Shown: piece after piece, positions 24,947 through 44,148 of the stretch
Layout of the letters: every line of letters starts with the position of its first letter
Position numbering within the stretch: position 1 is the stretch's first letter
Origin: Klebsormidium nitens
Taxonomy: Eukaryota; Streptophyta; Klebsormidiophyceae; Klebsormidiales; Klebsormidiaceae
Length of the DNA: 64,000 nucleotides
NCBI GenBank assembly: GCA_000708835.1
Contig: DF237150.1
Location: 61,528 to 125,527 of the forward strand
Direction of reading: 5' to 3'
Notes under the pieces: generated by a model
The model's input: only the letters and a program-made list of their open reading frames with translations
Databases searched by the model: none
What the model was told of the DNA's origin: nothing
Made by a program: the position numbers and the translations under genes

Positions 24947-27900
24947 ATGGCATGGGGAAGACCATTGCTGCAGAGGCTGGCCCTGCTGGCTCTCTGTTTT
25001 TTTGCAGACCTGTTTCTAGCCTTTCTTCTTGGCAGCGAAGCTTGGCCTATCCCGATGCTCCTCGTTTACAAGGTTCTTAGCATGTTGGACCTGCAAGTCG
25101 ACCAGAACATTCTGCACGTTGTAGATTGGTACCTGTACGGGCAAGCCGTGGCGACACTTCTTTTCGCTCTCTGTTGGCTGCGCATGGCACTGTTGCTCGT
25201 CTTCATCGTTCCATTCTCTCGCTTCGTAAAAGGCAAACTTTGGCGCGTAGTCATAGGAGCAGTGGGCTTCTTCTACCTAGGAAACACAGGCGAGCGCACG
25301 AGCTTCATGACCAAGTGGATCGCCTTAGGACTACAACACAAGGGTCGCTTCGACCCTGCTCTCCTTGGCACGCTGCTGGTTCGCTTGTGTGCATGCCGCA
25401 TCAAGAAAGCCAAGCCAGTCCTGACTCCTCTTGCAATATCTGCTTGGGTCTGCTCGGTGCTCCATCTGTTCGCTAAGGGGTACATAAGCACAGGCATTTG
25501 GGGAGACAGGTGAGGACGAGCTGCTTTGCAAGAAGTGGCAAGGAAACTCGGCGGTGCTGAAAAAGAGTCTCCTTCTGGACGCTCCCTGCCCTGAAGCATA
25601 TAGCAGAGACGTCACACAGCAGCTTTGACAGTCCCTATTATTGTCTCTTGTTATTATAGTATCATCCGAATGGCTCTTGTGATAACCACGGTTACCTAGC
25701 AAACTCGCTCAGCGAAGTTACCGGCAGGAGGTTAAAACCAAGGGAATTTTACAAAAAGAAGTGAAGACAATCGCAGAATGCCCTCTTCTTGAAGATTGGG
25801 CCGACGTAAGGCCTGGCTTACAGTTGCTTTAAGTCAGGACCTGTCTGCTTTTGGGATGCATCTTCAATGCAGTGTATCGATACTGATCAATTGCGTCTTT
25901 CTTCGGTTATCTTCCATGAAAGTTTTCTAAGATAGCTGCCTCTTTCCACGGTGTGCGCACTCAACATACTGGTTCAACCTACCTGCGACAGTGTGAAGCT
26001 ACTCTTCAAAGTCCTCTTTCTGGCAGTTTCCCAAAAACTAGAGCGTTTCTTAAAAGCATGAATCTCTGCTTGAGGATTATACGTTCTTTTGTAGTACCCG
26101 TAGCAGTCGCTTGTCTTCGGTCAATCGAACTGAGTGACGAAAATAGGAGAAGTTTTCATTCTACAAATAATGTCGTCCTCGCTTTCGGCAAATCAGGCAC
26201 CCTTCTCAGACACGACAGGATAAGAAGGTAAACTGAACATGAAGTTGGTAATGCAGGCAACTCAGGCTCGCTGGTGAATTCCTTTGGACGAGTCTCACAT
26301 TCGCTCGGCTGTACTCCATAACGATGGGCACGGTCATCGACCTCGCCTGCGTCTGGCCCAACGGCCGCACTTGGATTGCAGAAAGAGTGGAGCAGGAGAA
26401 GCGTAAGGTTGCTGAAAATCACTTGGACTGGTGAGCAGAGTAGTCCTGTAACTCGGATCAAGGTCCGTACAAAGCTAACAGAATATGCTTGAGTCAATGC
26501 CTCCTTTTACTTGTTGAAAGTAGCTGCCCCGAACTGGACGCAATTGAATTCAAAATGAGTCGGTGAACGAGACTTTCCTAAGGACCAGTGCTACGTGTTC
26601 AGTGTGCCAGGATGTGAGAAGCGTCGATCCTTAGCCTGCTTTAGGGTCTCCTCCCCTAATGACGGCAGTAATTGTCTTCATGTGAACCTGGACCCATAAT
26701 CTTCGACGTCAATACCCCTTGAAAGATTGGTGTCTTGAATTGCTCCGTAAAGGGGACTGTTCGCTTAACCTGCATCGGTTGTCAAAGGAGGATCTCAGAC
26801 ACCTTTTGAAGAATGAAGGGTCGCATGAAGCGGAAATGTTCTTAAAATTCTCTCATCCGTTCGAAGTTGTTCGAGAGTTCGGTCAGTCTTCTCCACCGTT
26901 GCGTCCAGCTACGTTCGGGCTGATAGAACCGGCCAAGCCCCCTGTTTCGAGCACAAGGCCGACGACACCGCCGACTTGGAGTTCTTATGCTCAGTACGGG
27001 TTCCTTTGGAATTGTTCCCGACGCACTCCATCAAAGAAGCCTTGATAGCCGCCGCACTTGGGGGCGAAGTCATCAGCGGTACACCAATCAACAAGGAGAC
27101 GGCAGTAGAGGCGTTAGCACATCTGAGCTTCTTGAAGAGTCTCGATCTGAAATCATCAGAGCGCTCGTGTCTGGCTCGTCAGCTCGTAAAGCAGTGTCGG
27201 GGCACCGTTGAGAAGCGACACGTGGCGGCTGCGAAAACAGTCAACGTGGACGAGCTGAAGGTGGGCCTCGAAGGCCTGGCGAATCTGGCAAGAGACGACC
27301 CGGGTAAGGGCTTGCATGCTCGAAACAGCCTCTTAAGATGCTGCTGAAAGTGTTGCTCATCGATTATCTACAAGGAAGATGGTCGAGGCGTTCTACTGTT
27401 CTGCTGAGACCTCTAATTCGAACTTTTGCTATTTTTTGAGCAGCCGAGATCATTAGATCAAAGCGCTGTCAAAGGCTGGTTGAACGGATGCCGTTTTCCA
27501 AATCAAGCAAGCTTTAGAAGCGCTCAGAATGCCCATTGAGTCTCCAAGCTTTTTCTACTCGTGCATTGGTGAAACCTCGCTTGACTGAATGAGTCTCAAA
27601 AGATGGGTATCGGATGATTATGAGCTGCTTCTCGAAGGTTCCTCTCAAGAGATGACGAGCGGACATTCGAGCCCGCGAACAGCTTACAGGAACTCAAAAT
27701 AATCTTCGGTCGTGCAGTCATTGGCTCGCTCCTGAAAAGCGAGCGCCTCTTCTCCATCCTCGCGCGTATCGCAGACCCGCCCGCGCCTCTTGCGGCCAGC
27801 TTATTGAAGGAGGCCGGCAAGGAAGTCCAGGACTTCGAGGAGATCTTCGAGAAAAGTGACACCGGGTATGCAGAGAGGGACCTTCCGAAAAGACGCCAAG

Positions 27901-30067
27901 AGCTTAGGGAGTCTACAGATTGGAGGCCGGCTCGCAACCAGATTCAGACAAGGATGATTCATCTGGCTGAGTTGCCCTCAGAGTTTCAGAGGCGTTCAAC
28001 GGTCAACTTCATACGTGACTCGGAGATATCGGCGCGCTTAGCGCTTCTACTGACCTGGCACACGTTTTGCAATAAACACGTGGCGTTTCAACCGCCGGGG
28101 CATGCGGCCACGTCATACTGCGACCCAAGGTTCTGGCTCGGGGTGTGGTACCGGTTGCTTACAGCAGCACTGCGCCTCATCAGCAGTCTGAGCACAGAAT
28201 CCTCTAACCATGAGTGGCTGCTGGAGCAAGGGGCGCTGCAAGCCGTGAAGCAGAGTCTTCAGTTCCTGCCGGCGGACAGAATGCGGAGCGGGCACCAAGA
28301 GGCGGCGCTCTTCGTCTACCGGCTATTCGAGAACCGCGCGTAAGCAACCGCCGCTTGCTTTACCCGGATCTGCAAGTCCCTCAAAAATTCTTCGAAGATC
28401 CTCATTCGGGTTTCACGTCGGGGGACAGGTCCTGGTGTGTGACGTGAAGACAATTGCACAGCGACTCTTATGGTCTGCTTCTTTAGCAAACGAGTATCGA
28501 TCATGTGTGCTTTTGCGCACGAACTTTGTTCCAGATGCTCTGATCAGGCCAACAAATTCGCTGACTTTGAAACGGCTCGATTGGCACACCTGGGTTATGT
28601 TCATGAGAAAAAGTCTTCTTGCTCATCCTTCTGCAGATTGCTGGTACTTCCAAAGAGGTGATACTTTCTGGAGTCACGAAGCCCAAAGATGATCAACTTC
28701 ATCACCCACTCCTCCCTGACCCATTTTGTTTCTGCTTGAATCCGCAGGGTTCATAGGATCATCAGCGGATCTTCACTTTTCACGGGGCTTCTTTGCGAGA
28801 TCGTGGCCAAGCTTGTCTCATCGACAGCGATCTTTTCGGCGAAGGTTGGGGGCAGCGGATAGGGAGTCAGCTGTTCCAAAAGCTTCTCCAGGCAGCGGAG
28901 GGTAAGACATGACAAAGACAGAAGTGAGAAGCCGAGTGCAAACCGCATGCAGTCAACATAGAGCCTCGTAGCTGGGCATGAGGAGATTGTGAAACTCGGT
29001 TAGGCAGATAGCAGATACGAACCGAGTCTCCAGCACTCGAGAGGCTTAGGATTGAATCAGCTTCGTGGGGATTGGCACCTTAACCAAGTTTGGAATTTGT
29101 CAACGGTACCTGAACAACACACGTGGCGACTGCGTCAAAGCCCAACGGAAGAACTCTCAGCTCGTTTTCACATCCTTCCGAACATTACAGTACACATCTG
29201 CGAGCTTTTGCTGTTCAGGTCGTCACAGCTTGGAGGATCTCAGTACTACCCGAATATTTTCTTTTTGTGAGAAGGCTCCGTTCTCCAGGAATGATCTAGG
29301 GAGCTTCTTGACTGATACTCCTTTCTTGTCAGATACGGACGCCGGATGTGCGCCGGAAGCCGCCTCTAGCTCACCGCCTTCCCCGATTGCCAGCCCGGCG
29401 AGCGATGCTCGGCAAAGGAAAGCCAGCCGGCGAAAGGTACGAGCGCGAAGCTGTCTACTACCATCAACTGATCAATGCATATACTGCCAAATGAGACGAT
29501 TCGGTTTTCGAGGTCTTCGACCGTCTTTCATTTCTGAGACTTCTTGCACGGCGCATTGTTGCGGACTAGGTTTCGTAGCTGGACATCCTGTGCGAAAAAG
29601 ATCAAAAGGAAAAGTATGCTTTATTACGCGACAGATTGCGAGCGCGCTCAAGTATTCCAGCTTGATATGATTGTTTCGGCCTAAAGATCGGAGGGGTCTG
29701 CTGGCTACAGATGCTCCAAAAATGGCAGTCAAATCGCCTATTCTGGTACAATCTTTGACGACTGAAGGACGTTCTCCAGAAGCAGAAGTTCTCTAGACTT
29801 CGACTTAGAGACTTTTCCAAACTCATGAACCCAGTTTGCTCGCTCATTGGCCAGCTCTCGTTCAACTAGAGCGGACGGATCCCAGCCGCTCTCTATTAAG
29901 GGGTCGGTTCTTCCTTCGTGCAGACGTGTGCACGAGACGGCTGCAACGTGGAGGGTGAATCGGACGCAAAGTTGAAGATCTGTGCAGGCTGTAGAAAGGC
30001 TCGCTACTGCTCAAGAGAGTGCCAAAAAGCGGACTACCCTAACCATAAAATCGTTTGCAAGCCGTAA
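24947..30067 (+). CDS. Membrane-ARM-like-MYND family protein, copy D (1-nt deletion in exon 5)
   Basis: Exons: 24947-25509, 26257-26430, 26909-27303, 27718-28339, 28748-28901, 29333-29436, 29924-30067, about 717 codons. ATG 24947 aligns with the starts of copies B and C; an in-frame ATG at 24896 would add 17 residues. Order of parts: multi-pass membrane region, the RVEQEKRKVAENHLDW junction, the ARM-like helical region, a Ser/Pro linker (ASSSPPSPIASPASDARQRK), and a MYND finger with all eight ligands (CARDGC, CAGC, CSREC, HKIVC). It is the best-preserved zinc finger of the set. Exon 5 is 154 nt, whereas B and C have 155. The missing base is at about 28817-28820 (GTCTCATCGAC against GTCTCCATTGAC in C), and it shifts the frame just before the conserved LFGEGWGQRIG motif. 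A pseudogene or assembly error are both possible. Confidence 0.73.
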
Positions 30068-31528
30068 GCGAGCAGCAGTCACTATATCAAGCAAGCTACA
30101 TATTAACATGTAAACTTTTAGCCATGCACATAAGGCAACGAACAGGTAGACATTCAGCCGGGTCTTCATTGTACCTTCCACCGACGGCACATTCAACACG
30201 TATGCGACGTGCCCGAAATAGAGTAACTCACAGTGCTAGAAAGAACAAAAGCTTGAAAAGACCTTGTACAGTCACATCGTGATGAAAAGACAAAACGCTC
30301 TCATATGGTGTTTCTTCTCAGAGGAAGTCGACGACTTAGGTTTCAAACCACCGGTCCGGTGCACCGAGAGATAGCAAGAGGAACACCCGATCACATGGTG
30401 TACTTGAATCAGCTGGGAGCAAACAGGCCATGGAGTGACCATGAAAAGTATACAGATCTTGATCCGCGAACAAGATTATCAATTGTAGGCTGGTTGTGGA
30501 GCCACATACCCTACTTCATGAGCAGGTATACAAACCGTTCTACGGAGTGCCCCAAGTGCGCCTCGATTGCCATCATATCTTCCACAATTGCTTGCCAGAA
30601 GTGAGACACTGGCACGACCGTCAAGCACGTGTTCCAATTCTATTGTGGACTCCACTTGAAGTGTTCATGGTTCATGACACGTTGACATGCATCAAAAGGC
30701 CGGCTTGCAGTGCATGTATCACCGGACTTAGTATAGCTCAGCTGGAACCCGGCCCTCGCGCTATGGTGGCGACGGTCTGCTTCACTAGCTGCTATGCTAA
30801 ACGTTGCAGCAATGATGGCATGCTTGAATCTAATTCATTGCGTTATCGATCCGCGGACTGAGTGACATTATATGGTACGGTAGTACCATTCTGATTCGGG
30901 CGGAGTTCATAAAAAGTCGGTCAGCCGCGCGGCCATTCATGGGAACGTGCAACTTCGTTATGGCCTAGCTCGACATACTTAGCTTTGATCCAATAAGAGC
31001 TATGTATAGCCCAAGGATTTACCGTCCCGCTAGTTGGGCTCTGGCCCGCTTGACGTGCATGTGTATGTGCAAGTAACACGTTGAGAGGAGCTGCTTGACG
31101 ATGGAGCTTCGAGGCTTTTGAAAGCACGAGGGTGCGCTGAGTTCTAATGGCGCCAAGAACGGCAATGCTAGGCGTGGCAGGATCAGGCATGTTTCCCTCT
31201 GACATCAATGTACAATACAGCGCTGAACTTAGGGTATATCGCCAATACGAGATTTTCGTGCGAGTTACAGCTTATAGCACGGACGGCATGTCTGAGAAGC
31301 ATCCGCTCGCTGATGGAGGCTGAGCTATATCAGCTCGCAAGAAAATACAACCGTCCACGAAAGCAGCTGTAAGATCCTGTCAACAGGACTTCAACGCAGT
31401 GTTTTGATACACTGAAATTACTCAACCTCACTTTCCAATCACCTTGGGCCACACAGCCCGCAAACACTCGCTGCAAGAACGCAAAGATCCAGTCTCTACT
31501 GGCCCTACCAAGATGTGACGCTGGAATG
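30068..31528. other. Intergenic region between copy D and HCF244
   Basis: The 3' ends of the two genes converge here. I see only short overlapping open frames on both strands with no protein motif, splice context or repeat structure. Confidence 0.5.
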
Positions 31529-34500
31529 TTAGATATAGAAGTCACCTTGTCTACTACCTGCTTTCAAGTCCTTCAACTTTTTCAAGATCTGACCGTAGTA
31601 CTCTTGGAGATACCTGGAAGCAAGAAAGAAGGGTCAGCTCTGAAGCAATGGTCCGAAGCCTCTTGAGAAGCATATGACAACTCGGTTCAGATATCAAATG
31701 GCACTCGACCAATCAATCAATACGAGGCCTGAGCTTCGTCGCCCAATCACAACCACAGCAAAGGCAAGCGGCAGGAAACCAAGGAGAAATCTGATGATAG
31801 GCGAGGAGCTACAATCCCTGAGAGGGTTGGCTCACTTTTCTAGAGTGGTCGTCTCGAGTGGGTCGACTCCTAGGGCCTTGAATGTCTCGGTCATCGGGGC
31901 CGAGAAGACGGTATCACTCGTCAATACCTGCGCCAACAAAGTCTGTTCAGCTGCTTCCTTAATAGCAGCCTCTACAGCGCCCGACGAGTAAGCCCGACCT
32001 TCTTGTGTCACCCCAGCGGGTCTTAGAGCGTGACTACGCCGTCGACGTGGCCAGAACTGCTCCGAGGCCCTGCTCAGCGCCAATCGGGACGATCAAAACG
32101 AACTGTGTTGGACTCTGGGAGAACCATCTACTTTCATCCGCCGCTGAGCAGCTTAGATTGCCAGCCATGCAGATGCTCAACCTGAAAATATTCTCTCAAA
32201 CCTGGTCGGTCGATGGCTTCCGAAGCAGCCGCCAGACAAGCTACAAAACAACCACAACAGCAGCGTCCACAACAGCAACGTGCGGTCTACTACGTGTTTG
32301 GATCCCTGTATGCATATCCGGTCTGCTGATGAGAACGACATATGTCATTTAAGTGGACAGAGCCCCGCTCCATCCTGCCCCGATCTCGTGGTGTTTGAAG
32401 CGCCCTTACCAGCAGAACGGACTCACTTCGTCAAATAGCCCGGTTTCCCTATTCCGCAAGTCCATTCTTGTTGCATAAAGCCCACACCTCAACAGCAGGC
32501 CAGAACTACCAATGCTCTACTCCTCAACTTCCTTCGGAAGCATGAAACACTTCCCAACCGCCATGAGATCAAGCAACGTGGCGCAACATCGAGACAAATA
32601 AAGTGTGGCGGTCCGTACCTCTGAGAAGGCAAGCCGGTCCGCCGCGTCGGTGGTCCACTGGAAGAGGCGCGTGATCGCGCGCGTCACCCGCAGGATCCCC
32701 AGCGGCACCGTTGTCACCTTCGCATCCTGCCCGGCGAACCGCTCGCACAGCGCAATGATCTGCAGAGGGTCGGATTTTATCTAGCTTGACCATTCCTTAT
32801 TTCGTATACCAACATGCGAAAGAACGGAGGGCAATTTCTTATGAACAATCTTGGCGTCCTGCCCCAGGCGAGCAGCTCACACGGCGTGATGATCTGCACG
32901 AAGGGCAATGTTGCTTTGCAGCTCGTCTTCTTCCTTCAAAGGACCGTAATGATGCATTCAACTGAGCGTTACATTTGATTATGCACAAACTTCCGGCGTT
33001 GAGCTCACACAGCGCGCTACTCTCCACGAAACCTGGTATTCCTGTCAATCGTGAGATTTCGTTCTCCTAATACCCTTTTCGTCAGCTCGAGCAAGTGACT
33101 ATTCACAATGATTCCATTCCATTGATGAGAATGGAAAGCGTCACCCGACGATGTCTCTGAAACACAGCCGCAAAAGTCCCGACGACCATCCGATTCAATA
33201 TACACCGATCACCAAAAGCCTGAAGCCCCGGAACTCAGAGCACCCTGAAAATGGGAGCGCTTACCTCCTGGGTGGTGAAGGCGCGGGGCCCTGCTAGCGT
33301 GGCAACCTGCTTCTCGAACTTCTCGGATCGAAGCGCAGCGAGCGTCCACTTGGCAACATCCTGCACGATAAGAGATTGCAAACCGTTGGTGCACTTATCT
33401 TGCGCATGCTCGCCCTGGCAAGGCCGCTTCTTCCAGAAAAGAGAATCTGTGGGGTACCGGACAAAGAAGAAAGTGCAGAATCTCATGAAGACAGGTGCAA
33501 CGGCTGTTTACTAATGTAGAGAACCAAGATGTCCGTTGAATCGACGAAGCATTCATGCCTTGCCTTCCCGTTCATCAGCCAACTCTGTGACAGGAGGTTT
33601 ACCTGAGCGTCTGTGTACGCAATTCTAGTAGGAGCGTCTGTGCCCCACACAGCCTTCTCCTCGAGAACTGGCACGGCATACTGGCTGATCAGGCCCTGGA
33701 AGATGCAAGATATAAAACGTGTCAGCTAAACAGCTTTCTGCGATGGCGTTGGGCTATTTTTATTTGTCGACGTTGTTGCAGGTGAGCATTCAAGTTACAA
33801 AATTGTGCAGGATTTACTCCGCCTTTGGTTGAGATCGCAGATCGAAAGGAAGCTGAATGAAAGATGTCCCGAACTTGGATTCAAAATAGAACCAACGGAG
33901 CTGACCAAACCCAAATGACGATTGTAAAGTCACAGCTGCGAGATGCCTTCTTGCCGTTTGACGAGTGAGTTGCAGAATCGAGACTTTCAATCTCTGTACA
34001 AGCACGTCAAAGTTGCTGTTGTCCTTGAGCAGCGCATCTTCTACCAAGTCCAGCTGAATAACTGCTGGGAATCTTCAACTCTAGCAAACCGGGGGAGGAA
34101 CGTAAGCCCGGCTTACGCTTATCATCACTCACGAAAAATCAGGTCCGCAAGCAGACCCCTGTCCATTGATGGGTAGCACCAAGCATAGACAGCAACAAGG
34201 GCAACAGCTAAGCCAGTTTCTCATTTTTCCATCATTCTCCAATCCCTACCTGCATGAAACCGCAGAGGCGGAGGACGGTGTAGTCGAGGCCCGAGTCCGC
34301 GAGGTAGGCCTCGGTGCAGCGCTTGATCTCCATGAGCGGCACCTCGGGGTGCTTGTCGCAGTTGTGGATGGAGAAGAACACGTACCGCTGGATGCCCAAC
34401 GCCTTGGCGCACTGGATCAGGGCGACCTTGCCATCCCAGTCCACCTGGAAAAAGAAGCGGAATCTCGGATTGGATAAGTGAAATGGAAGGGACGAGGTGC

Positions 34501-37036
34501 TCCCCTTTTTACGGGGAGCAGCAGGGACCCAGCCAAGTGACTAGTTAACCTTTCCATAGAATTTGGCAGCGAGACATGAAGGGGGATCTGCACGCGCGGA
34601 CTTTGCTAACGGCCCCAAGGAGAAAAGCAGAGTAAACGACATAATTGAAGAGAGCGGTTCCGCCGGATGTGGAGTACATGAGTTGTTGGGCCTTCAGAGA
34701 CTATCTGCCACCATAGTCCACCTGGTAACGAGGCCTCTATATCAGATGGATGACAGGACAGGGCTCAGTGCAGGCGCAGGAAAATGTCAGTCCTCTCTGA
34801 ACTGCCATATCAAGACAGTAAACCTGCTCAATACGAAACAAGGGGGACCTGTTTGCCTGATCCAACCGCACTCAACAGGGTTCCATACTGGACGTCAACT
34901 CCAGCAAAAATGCGGGACTCCGGCGCAGAGTGCAAAAATCTTCTCATGACTTCCGGGTCATGGTACACCAAAAGAACAATCCAACTCTTCCGCACCTTTC
35001 TGATAGGCTCCTCTGGCCGCCCCGTTGCGCAATCAATGACGGTGTGGATACCGACCAGGGCCGCCGGCAGGCTCTCGGGCTTTGTAAGGTCGCCCTGTAA
35101 AACACGGCCAAGCTCGTCAGTCCAATTTTCGCTCCTGACTTGTGCGCGAGGAAGCAATGTAGCTTGCAGTCGCATCGAATTGACTATCATGAAGTTCAGT
35201 AGAAAGGGACCACCCGGGCCTGATCACTTTTCTCCAAAAGGAGAAGCGCAAATGAAGCCGTGAACATTGTTACAAAGCCTCAAGGCAAATGTGAGCCGCA
35301 TGTTTGGCCAGCCGGTCATGTCCAGGTCTGCTTCTCCTTTGCAGCATTTGACACCGTCCATTTTGGAAGCAAGCTGCTGGAGCTGACTGATGCAGCAACC
35401 TCCAGGTTACCGCCCCTTGACAAACTTCCTCTTAACCCCAAGGTCTGCACAGGGCTTATCAGGCCCAGGTTAACAGAAGAGCGTGCTTGAATGCCTTCAA
35501 TGACTATGATCGTAAACTAGACACAATTTGATAACTGCCCTGCACAGAAACCAATGAATATACCAGTAAGCTTTTGCCAGAGTGAGCTTCTTACCTGCAC
35601 CGTCGTTGCCCCCCACTCCCTGAGGAACTCTGCAGACACCGGCCTGGGCCGCACAAGGCACCTGACATCGTAGCCCTCGTCGAGCGCCCTCCGAACAATC
35701 TGCCGCCCCAAGGTGCCGGTGGCACCAACAACTAGGATGCTCGTGTTTCTGACCGGAGTGCCGGACATGACAGCAGCAGTGGAAGCGGCTGCGCATTGAA
35801 CTGCACAAGCGACGACGTTCTTAGATTAGGTCGGTGAGTGGCAGCAACATCTGCCCTAAGAAATGTGCACGTGCGAAGAGTCTGTTTAACGGTCGCGATA
35901 GCAAGAATGCCACCACTGCTAATATTCACTGTTGAACTAGGGCCGTGATCCAGTTCGTGTCTTGCCAAAGGGGTCTAAGACAATTCCAGAGCTTGTACCT
36001 AGTCACTTTACAGTGGGTGCTATTTGGACAGAGATGCAACGAACCCTAGATGGAAGCGTGGACAGCTTTTCAGAGCATCAAGCATGATTTCCCCAAGACT
36101 TTATGATACTTTGATCTATAGAAGATCACCGACCCTGACCAAAGCCTCGCCCTGCCTAAAACGGAGCCGCCTGTGCAGTAAGTAAGCAAGCTCCACTGCA
36201 TTGCGACGCTTTCGATTTGCGCTTGCACTTAACAAGGTCTGAGAAGCTCAGAGAGAGCAAAGAAAAAGCAGAACCAGTGAAAATCCTGCCGAGGGACAGC
36301 AGTTATGGCCAACTTTGCCAACTTGAAGGACTTGTTCAGAAGCTTGCTGGCAGCTGAATAGTGGAACAGAGTGCAGATCCGAATGGTCACAGAGAACCAA
36401 GTTGCCAATGCAGCATGCTCAGTCAAACACTCCATCAACTTCCAGCTCAATCTTCACATCTTACTGGACGGGATGCAGGTTTGGATGTCACTTCAGATTT
36501 TCATGAGCAATACAAAACCATATGGATAAGAGTGTCAGGTGCTTTTCCTCTCAACCAGCAGTTCAACTGGATGCTGCTAGACCACTTCCACTTCAAAGTT
36601 CAAACACCGGAAAGCAAACCCTCACAATGCAGGTCAGATCCCAAAGTCTCATTCTCACACCCTCTTTGCCTTGCATCCATTCAGTGTTGGAGCTACCAAT
36701 AACTGAAGCTGGTAGCGAGTCGCATACTCTTCTCAAAATACAGCATTCTTCGAAGACCGGGTAAATTCAAGCAGATACCTTCCGCTGGAGCTCACCTTTC
36801 CTAGCGTCGCTCACTTTTCCCACTCGTGCTTGTTGAGGCACTGCCATATCATTCCTAAACTGGCCATGCTTAGCAGCGGGAGCCCCCAAGAAGGCACTCC
36901 GGCCAACCGCCTCTGATTTAACAGGCTTCGGCAGGGCGGCAAAACTTTCCTGGTGCCTTGTTGTGCGCTGCGAAGTTAGGCCAAGGCTTGCTCCCGTTTG
37001 CAGCGAGCATCTGCACGCATGCATTGTCGCGGCCAT
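31529..37036 (-). CDS. HCF244: HCF244, chloroplast atypical short-chain dehydrogenase for psbA translation and PSII assembly
   Basis: HCF244 is needed for translation initiation of psbA mRNA and sits at the thylakoid with the OHP proteins during early photosystem II assembly. Exons (minus): 37036-36796, 35800-35595, 35094-34996, 34444-34250, 33695-33603, 33360-33265, 32759-32619, 31927-31836, 31613-31529, giving 415 residues. The N-terminal 80 or so residues are Ala/Ser/Arg-rich, as in a chloroplast transit peptide. Conserved blocks include [23 protein letters not shown] (the GATGTLG nucleotide-binding loop at about 106-112), [91 protein letters not shown] and [10 protein letters not shown]. 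The atypical-SDR fold lacks the classical catalytic Tyr-Lys pair. ATG 37036 is used; an in-frame alternative codon upstream is less likely. It is divergent from FtsH. Confidence 0.96.
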
Positions 37037-42685
<5,649 letters not shown>

Positions 42686-43854
42686 AGCTTCGAGCTTAGG
42701 TACTTGTGGGTGTACAAAAGTAGGCCAACATGACTTCATAATGCATATTTTGCAGATTTAACGAGTTGCGATTTGTGCTACACAAGGAAAGCGGATTTCC
42801 AACACTTCTTATAAAGATGCCTTCACATTTTCGCCTCAACGGTTTTGATGGCAAGGTAACAAGCACACAAACTCGAGGCAACAAGCACAAAGTTGATGCT
42901 CGTGTTGAGTATTTTGCGTTTATAAGTTTCTTGATGGTGATTGGGTTTATCCGATAGATACAAGCATTGGAATACATGGTGTTGCGGCGATATGCTCAAT
43001 TAGCGCCATGATTTTTAGGTTTGTGGTTCCTATGGAATTGATCTTTTGTTGGGTTGTTGTGCAACATAATCATTGAATGTCGCGACTCACTGCTTTCACA
43101 TGCAATCGTATATCTTTACCAAACTTGCATGCTATACTGTAGCTATTGTTCTGATGCATTATAACATAAAGGCCAGCATGTAGGAGCGTGTACTACCTAT
43201 ATAAGATTGACTGACGTACCATTTTGAACTGTGCTACGTATGCGATGCGGAGTTTCTCGTGGTAACTTCTCAATCATAAACGCCCTTAAAGACACATCAA
43301 GCCATGAAGCCAATCCCCATCAAACCTACGTTTGTTCGTTAACACTAACAGCTTGTCAGAGCTTGCTATGCGACGACAAAGGGATGCTGATTTCATAGAG
43401 CTTCCACTTGCATGCATGCTTGGTTCTTGTCTCAAGTTCGACAAGTTTGTAACACTCGCGCTATCCCACTCCACATGCAAAACAAGATTCGGACATGCAT
43501 GTGCCTAGTGCCAACTCATTGTACCTCTTCGGAGCGTGGCTAGACGGTAGGGAACTCTGGAATATTGACCATTGCGGCAGCATGCCAGCTTGCAACGACA
43601 TGAATGACATCAGTGGTACAGCTTCATCCGACAGGAGTACGTACCTACCTTACCTGGCGGCTTCAAGAACAAGTATTCACCATAATACTATGGTGATTTC
43701 AAACCTGGTGGCCCGTGGGGCTGTCTAAGACGAATCTCGTTGCATGACGCAATCAGCTTCGAAATGACGAAATGGTGATGAAAAAGAGAAAAGCAGGAAG
43801 CTTTCATGTCACTGTCGTCTTTATAGAAGCTAGAGGTGCAATTTGCAAAAGGTT
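42686..43854. other. Intergenic region after FtsH
   Basis: The first few hundred bases are presumably FtsH 3' UTR (AT-rich). No coding sequence or repeat that I can support lies before the tRNA gene. Confidence 0.5.
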
Positions 43855-43926
43855 TCCGTTGCCGGGATTTGAACCCGGGTCGCGCGGGTGAGAGCCGCGT
43901 ATCCTAACCGACTAGACTACAACGGA
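43855..43926 (-). tRNA. tRNA-Glu(CTC)
   Basis: The 72-nt minus-strand gene folds as a full cloverleaf. Acceptor TCCGTTG pairs with CAACGGA. The anticodon stem CGCGG/CCGCG carries the loop CTCTCAC (anticodon CTC). The T loop has GGGTTCAAATCCC. There is no intron. A TTTT run follows the 3' end within ten bases. Confidence 0.96.
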
Positions 43927-44148
43927 TGGATGTGATTGTTGCCGTTTCACTAAATATATATTCAATTAATACTCAATGTCAGTTGCTTTATAGTGTGTCT
44001 GCCAGGCCTGGGCCCTGACCATGCAAATGTAGGTACGACCTTAGCCTTAGGCCTGGTAGGGGCGCCAGCACGTTTCAAAGGCATGCAAGGTCCTTTGCAA
44101 GAGGGCCTGTGACGGCAACACAGCCTCAGGTTCAGCCTACACTCCACC

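Noticed and set aside
43043-43854. Short open frames between FtsH and tRNA-Glu
   Set aside because: Under 80 codons, overlapping on both strands, with no motif.
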